Of a DNA stretch of 64,000 nt, positions 59,804 to 64,000 are shown piece after piece. Numbering within the stretch: position 1 is the stretch's first letter; every line of letters begins with the position of its first letter. Below the pieces are notes generated by a model. The model had not been told where the DNA came from and searched no databases. It was given only the letters and a program-made list of their open reading frames with translations. A program made the translations under genes and the position numbers. The stretch covers positions 62,001-126,000 of the forward strand of contig JAQTTH010000004.1 of the NCBI GenBank assembly GCA_028710895.1. The letters are read 5' to 3'. Source of the stretch: Paludibacter sp. (GTDB lineage Bacteria; Bacteroidota; Bacteroidia; Bacteroidales; Paludibacteraceae).

Positions 59804-61450
59804 ATGAAATCACACTTTCTCTACTTCATTCTTGTAGCAACTCTTCTTTCTTCCTGCAAGCAAGATCCTATCATAATACCTCTTACTAATACCTATATTG
59901 AATCGGTAAGTATCAATGGTAATCAGGCTTTTAATGGTGGAAGTGTGTATAATTTGCCTGTAGATTCAGTAGTGATTAGCATTCATTTTTCATCTGGTAT
60001 AGATAAGAAAAAGATAGATCCTACCAAGATTTTTATCAATAACGGCATTGATACTTCATTTGTAGTTCAAACCGATACAATCTCAAAGCAATTGACGTTT
60101 CGGATAAGAAAGAAATTAAACTATTATACTCCCTATACACTTTATTTGGCCGATGGCGAAAACCTGGGTGTAAAACTTATTGATTCTTATCAATTTTCTT
60201 TTGTCACAAAGTTGGATATAACTCCCAAATTTCCAACTATTTCAGATGATAGTTTATTGACATTGGTACAAAAACAAACCTTTAAATTCTTTTGGGATTA
60301 CGCTCATCCTACTTCGGGCCTTGCCCGAGAACGAAACGGCTCCGGCGACATTGTTACTTTTGGAGGTTCCGGTTTTGGTATTATGACCATTCCGGTAGCT
60401 ATCGAACGTGGTTTCATTACCCGTGCTCAGGGATTGGAACGAATGAATAAAATCGTCAACTTTTTACAACTCTCCACCACCGATAAATTCCACGGAGCCT
60501 TTCCGCATTGGATGAATGGCACAACAGGAAAAGTTATCCCATTTGGAACAAAAGATAATGGTGCCGATTTGGTTGAAACCGCATTTTTTATGCAGGGTTT
60601 GCTTACTGTTCAGTCGTACTTCAAAAATGGGAATGCCGATGAAAAAGCAATGTGCAGTAAGATTGAAACATTGTGGGAAAATGTGGAGTGGAGTTGGTTT
60701 CAACAGAGCGGACAACAAAAGCTTTACTGGCATTGGTCGCCAACTTACAACTGGGATATGAATATGCCCGTAACCGGTTGGAACGAAGGTTTAATTATTT
60801 ATGTGCTGGCAGCTTCATCGCCAACGTATCCAATCGCCAAATCGGTTTACGACAATGGTTTTGCGCGTAATGGAGCCATTAAAAATGGTAGAACATTTTA
60901 TGGTATCACTTTGCCGCTGGGCGAGGATAACGGTGGACCTATGTTCTTTGCACACTACTCATTTTTGGGTTTAAATCCAACGCATTTATCCGATACCTAT
61001 GCCAACTATTGGAATCAAAACACGGCTCATGCGCAAATCAATTATAAATATTGCGTTGCTAATCCGCATAAAAACTTTGGATATGGCGAAAATTGCTGGG
61101 GTTTAACGGCCAGCGATATTCCAACCGGCTATACCGCTTCATCTCCCAACAATGATGGCGGCACAATTGCTCCAACGGCTGCTCTGGCGTCCTTCCCATA
61201 CACTCCGGTTGAAAGTATGCGTGCCCTGCATTTCTTTTATTATACTCTGGGCGATAAAATGTTTGGCGAATATGGCTTCAAGGATGCATTCAATTTGAAT
61301 AATCGCTGGTTTGCCGATTCGTATCTGGCTATTGATCAGGGTCCAATAGTAGTGATGATTGAAAACTACCGCACAGGGCTTCTCTGGAATTTGTTTATGC
61401 AAAATACTCAGATTCAGACCGGACTTACCAAACTTGGTTTTAGCTACTGA
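59804..61450 (+). CDS. Glucoamylase-like (PF10091/GH144-type) enzyme 2, lipoprotein
   Basis: A 548-residue enzyme starting at the ATG at 59804; a longer frame to 59768 exists but would place polar residues before the signal. Lipobox LLSSC (Cys18) makes it a surface or periplasmic lipoprotein. An Ig-like N-terminal region (about 25-140) precedes the PF10091 catalytic domain (about 145-545): FFWDYAHPTSGLARERNG, GSGFGIMTIPVAIERGF, GADLVETAFFMQGLLTVQSYF, LYWHWSPTYNW, LAIDQGPIVVMIENYRTG. About half the catalytic-domain residues match enzyme 1 by eye. Likely the extracellular depolymerase of the PUL. Last gene of the cluster. Confidence 0.9.
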   Translation: MKSHFLYFILVATLLSSCKQDPIIIPLTNTYIESVSINGNQAFNGGSVYNLPVDSVVISIHFSSGIDKKKIDPTKIFINNGIDTSFVVQTDTISKQLTFRIRKKLNYYTPYTLYLADGENLGVKLIDSYQFSFVTKLDITPKFPTISDDSLLTLVQKQTFKFFWDYAHPTSGLARERNGSGDIVTFGGSGFGIMTIPVAIERGFITRAQGLERMNKIVNFLQLSTTDKFHGAFPHWMNGTTGKVIPFGTKDNGADLVETAFFMQGLLTVQSYFKNGNADEKAMCSKIETLWENVEWSWFQQSGQQKLYWHWSPTYNWDMNMPVTGWNEGLIIYVLAASSPTYPIAKSVYDNGFARNGAIKNGRTFYGITLPLGEDNGGPMFFAHYSFLGLNPTHLSDTYANYWNQNTAHAQINYKYCVANPHKNFGYGENCWGLTASDIPTGYTASSPNNDGGTIAPTAALASFPYTPVESMRALHFFYYTLGDKMFGEYGFKDAFNLNNRWFADSYLAIDQGPIVVMIENYRTGLLWNLFMQNTQIQTGLTKLGFSY

Positions 61451-61690
61451 TTTTAATAAAAAATGAAAAGTATTAATTAGTCTTTATTTTCTGCCGTCTA
61501 AAATTGGAACTCTGACCCATTGCTGTTTTTTATATTGCTATAAATAAGTGAGATATGGTATTATGCGCTTATGATGTAATCAGAATTACACATGGATAGA
61601 ACCTGAACATTATGCCTGTTCAAACTGTTATTTTGTCTGTTGAATTTGAAAAATAACTTTAGTCCTTCGTTTTATTGTTAGAAACAATAG

Positions 61691-61698
61691 TAATTTTG
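61691..61698 (+). promoter_or_regulatory. -7 element before hemA
   Basis: TAATTTTG fits TAnnTTTG, 23 bp before the ATG. No -33 box at correct spacing was found. Confidence 0.35.
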
Positions 61699-61721
61699 GG
61701 TTCTAAATCAAGATATAGCAA

Positions 61722-62996
61722 ATGCATTTTATCATTGCCGGATTAAATTATAAGACAGCGAATGTCGAAATAAGAGAAAAAATCCATTTCCCAACCGAAA
61801 CCATTCACGAAGCATACGAACTGCTAAACCATTATCCTTCAATCAAGGGGAGCGTAATTTTGTCCACTTGTAACCGGGTGGAATTGTACGCATCTGTAGA
61901 GAAAGTGGAGGATGGTTTTCGGGATTTAGAAGACTTTATAAGCAAATTCCACCAGATTGATATAGAGGAGACGCACAAAAGTATTTACCAAAAAAACTGT
62001 CAGGAAGCCGTTATTCACCTCTTCAAAGTTGCATCGAGCCTCGACTCTATGGTGTTGGGTGAATATCAGATACAAGGTCAGGTTCGGGATGCTTATTTTG
62101 CAGCTCAGGAGAATAAATCGACCAATGGGCTGCTGAACAAAGTATTTCAAACAGCTATTCAAATTGGTAAAAAGGTACGTTCCGAAACTAAAATCGGCGA
62201 CGGCTCGGTATCGGTTGCTACACTGGCTGTGGACGTAATCAAACAGATTCTGGAAGATCAGAAAGATGTGAACATACTGCTGTTGGGTGCCGGAAAAATT
62301 TCGAATCTAACAGCTAACTACCTCAAACAACAATTTGAGAATAGCAATATCACCTTTGCCAATCGCTCAGGAGCAACTCAGCTTGCCGAACGACTCAGTG
62401 CTAAAACCATTGAATACTCGCAACGCTTTGCTGCTATTTTGGAAAATGATGTGATAATTGCCTCAACCAGCGCACCCAACTACATTATTTGCCGACACGA
62501 AATAAGCCTGATGGAAGAGCAGTTACAGGGCAAAACACGCATTTTTATCGATCTTTCTATCCCCCGAAACATCGACCCCGAAATCAATAAAATTGAGAAT
62601 TGCTTTGTTTATTCCATCGACGACATCAACAAAATGATTGATTCGAACCTTGATAAACGAACCCTCGAAGTGTCGAAAGCAGAACAAATCATTCAGGATA
62701 TTTCGGAAGACTATTTCGAATGGTACTCCAAACAATTCATTATGCCGGTGATGGCCGAAATTAAAAAAGGACTTGTAGTACTAAAACAAAGTACCCTGGA
62801 ATTATACGAACCATTTACCAATAAGCTTGATGAAGATCAACAAGAGGAACTGAATAAATTGATGGATTCGTACTCCAACCGAATTATCCGCGTAATCATG
62901 TCGAACCTTCGAAAGGCAAGTACCCGCGAAGAAATGATTTCTATCACTAAAACATTAAAAGATTCATTTTCGATAGACATTCCAGAACATGAGTAA
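61722..62996 (+). CDS. hemA: Glutamyl-tRNA reductase
   Basis: Glutamyl-tRNA reductase of 424 residues: reduces Glu-tRNA to glutamate-1-semialdehyde with NADPH, the first step of C5 tetrapyrrole synthesis. The catalytic Cys50 is in LSTCNRVELYAS. Other motifs: LDSMVLGEYQIQGQVRDAY, GDGSVSVATLAVDV, the Rossmann NILLLGAGKISNLTANYL, and the C-terminal dimerisation helix. An N-terminal FIIAGLNYKTANVEIREK is typical. Starts the hemA-hemC-hemD overlap operon, ending 8 nt into hemC. Confidence 0.96.
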   Translation: MHFIIAGLNYKTANVEIREKIHFPTETIHEAYELLNHYPSIKGSVILSTCNRVELYASVEKVEDGFRDLEDFISKFHQIDIEETHKSIYQKNCQEAVIHLFKVASSLDSMVLGEYQIQGQVRDAYFAAQENKSTNGLLNKVFQTAIQIGKKVRSETKIGDGSVSVATLAVDVIKQILEDQKDVNILLLGAGKISNLTANYLKQQFENSNITFANRSGATQLAERLSAKTIEYSQRFAAILENDVIIASTSAPNYIICRHEISLMEEQLQGKTRIFIDLSIPRNIDPEINKIENCFVYSIDDINKMIDSNLDKRTLEVSKAEQIIQDISEDYFEWYSKQFIMPVMAEIKKGLVVLKQSTLELYEPFTNKLDEDQQEELNKLMDSYSNRIIRVIMSNLRKASTREEMISITKTLKDSFSIDIPEHE

Positions 62997-63909
62997 GAAA
63001 TACATTGTTGCTACCCGTCCGAGTTTACTGGCTTACACGCAAACCGAGCAAACTGTAAACCTGCTCAGAGCGCAAAACCCCGACTGCGAATATGAAATTC
63101 TAAAATTCAGTACGCATGGCGACAAGGTTACCGATAAGCCACTAACAGCTTTTGGTGGAACGGGTGTGTTTGTAAAGGAGCTTGAGAATGCCATTTTGGA
63201 AGGTAAAGCCGATTTTGCTATTCACAGTCTGAAAGATGTGCCGAGCATTCAGCCCGACGAATTGGTTTTGGCTGCTTTTCCACAACGCGAAAACCCCTGC
63301 GACGTGGTTCTTACCCGCGACGGAAAGTTGCTGAGCGATCTTGACGAAAACTGTGTTATTGGCACCGGGAGTCCACGCCGCATTGTGCAAATTGCTACGG
63401 TGCAACCAACTGCTCAGTTTAAAGAAATCCGTGGAAATATAGATACCCGCCTTCAGAAACTGGAAGATGGACAGTACGATGCCATTGTGCTGGCTGCTGC
63501 CGGACTAAACCGTTTGGGTAAATCCATTCAATCAAGTTCAATACTTCCGACCGAAGTTTGCTTGCCTGCAATTGGTCAGGGAGCCATTGCGATCGAATGC
63601 CGCAAAGACGATGCGGAAACCATTCAGATGCTTCGTTCGATAAATCATACCGAAACTGAAATTGCTATCACTGCCGAGCGGAGCTTTATGCTCACAGTTG
63701 GGGGTGGTTGTAAGTTTCCGTTGGCCGCTTACGGAACTATTTCAGGCAATACGCTTCATCTTGAGGCTATGACCGGCGATCATAAAACCTATAAAATGGT
63801 TCGCTTGTCCGAAGACTCCACTATTGATAAAGCAGAGGAACTTGGCAGGTCGCTTGCCGCGAAAATCATTGCGGCTGCGGCCGAAAACGGAATTATGCTG
63901 CAACCATGA
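62989..63909 (+). CDS. hemC: Hydroxymethylbilane synthase
   Basis: Porphobilinogen deaminase of 306 residues, polymerising four porphobilinogens to hydroxymethylbilane. The N-terminus is ATRPSLLAYTQTEQTV; this replaces the usual GTRxSxLAxxQ with conserved Arg and Ser. FVKELENAILEGKADFAIHSLKDVP contains the catalytic Asp. RRIVQIATVQP and NIDTRLQKL are present. The dipyrromethane-binding Cys lies in GGGCKFPLAAYG. Start overlaps hemA by 8 nt and its stop overlaps hemD's ATG, indicating translational coupling. Confidence 0.96.
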   Translation: MSKKYIVATRPSLLAYTQTEQTVNLLRAQNPDCEYEILKFSTHGDKVTDKPLTAFGGTGVFVKELENAILEGKADFAIHSLKDVPSIQPDELVLAAFPQRENPCDVVLTRDGKLLSDLDENCVIGTGSPRRIVQIATVQPTAQFKEIRGNIDTRLQKLEDGQYDAIVLAAAGLNRLGKSIQSSSILPTEVCLPAIGQGAIAIECRKDDAETIQMLRSINHTETEIAITAERSFMLTVGGGCKFPLAAYGTISGNTLHLEAMTGDHKTYKMVRLSEDSTIDKAEELGRSLAAKIIAAAAENGIMLQP

Positions 63910-64000
63910 AACAGCCGTTGGAAAACAAACTCATTATCTCCACCCGACCACTTTCGGACGATGACTCAATCAAGTCTGCATTAATTGGGAAAGGAGCTGT
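63906..64000 (+). CDS. hemD: Uroporphyrinogen-III synthase, 5' end only
   Basis: The first 31 codons of a gene whose ATG overlaps the hemC TGA by 4 nt (ATGA). The peptide MKQPLENKLIISTRPLSDDD is like the N-terminus of HemD (ISTRP motif near the start). The family cannot be confirmed from so few residues; the call rests mainly on the ATGA junction with hemC and hem gene order. The remainder lies beyond the window end. Confidence 0.75.
   Translation, partial: MKQPLENKLIISTRPLSDDDSIKSALIGKGA

Overview
The window is a stretch of chromosome from a member of the Bacteroidota, most likely an anaerobic or facultative Bacteroidales-type organism; I cannot name the genus. The evidence is AT-rich DNA, start codons mostly without Shine-Dalgarno sequences, promoters of the TTTG / N19-21 / TAnnTTTG type (best example upstream of rpmH), a fused SecDF, a SusC/SusD polysaccharide utilisation locus (PUL), a TonB receptor paired with a DUF4249 lipoprotein, and a type IX secretion (T9SS) sorting domain. 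No rRNA, CRISPR array, intact transposase or prophage was seen.

Layout. 1-6.4 kb: a truncated SDR gene, an NAD-dependent epimerase-like gene, a DUF4249/TonB receptor operon on the minus strand and a retropepsin-like aspartyl protease with PDZ domain. 6.5-12.4 kb is housekeeping: rpmH, a PASTA protein, an RluD-type pseudouridine synthase, D-Ala-D-Ala ligase, a polyprenyl synthase, an unknown gene and 5-formyl-THF cyclo-ligase. 12.6-15.6 kb: two outer-membrane proteins. 15.7-19.2 kb: an acetate operon, pta - 3-hydroxyacyl-CoA dehydrogenase-like gene - ackA, closed by a strong terminator. 19.2-25.5 kb: a ferritin-like/VIT1 transporter, initiator tRNA with a partial duplicate downstream flanking a broken GIY-YIG gene, secDF and a YitT-family protein. 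25.5-27.6 kb is largely non-coding, with a 41-42 bp tandem array and a hypothetical gene.

27.6-39.7 kb is the clearest accessory island: a small protein with an RHS-like motif and a T9SS signal, two kinds of tail-fibre-like repeat proteins (one with an S74-type chaperone domain, two sharing a C-terminal module), and a 2179-residue SpvB/RHS protein ending in a putative HExxH metallopeptidase toxin, followed by a small membrane-anchored candidate immunity protein. 39.8-42.0 kb: an ExbB/ExbD-type proton channel operon with an unusual third, TolA-like gene. 42.3-49.4 kb: a propeller/Y_Y_Y/LuxR-type regulator, a DMT permease and three poorly characterised genes. Upstream of the last of these lies an indel-free 21-bp tandem repeat array (about 49.57-49.87 kb).

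50.1-61.5 kb is a PUL: GH3 beta-glucosidase, a small Cys-rich protein, a glucoamylase-like (PF10091/GH144-type) enzyme, SusC, SusD, a LamG lipoprotein and a second PF10091 enzyme. By family it is best explained as a beta-1,2-glucan (sophoro-oligosaccharide) system: surface GH144-type enzymes would cut the polymer, SusCD import the pieces and the GH3 enzyme release glucose. The right edge holds hemA-hemC-hemD, overlapping genes of early tetrapyrrole synthesis, hemD being cut by the window end.

Family assignments come from motifs read by eye. No database search was run, so domain limits are approximate.
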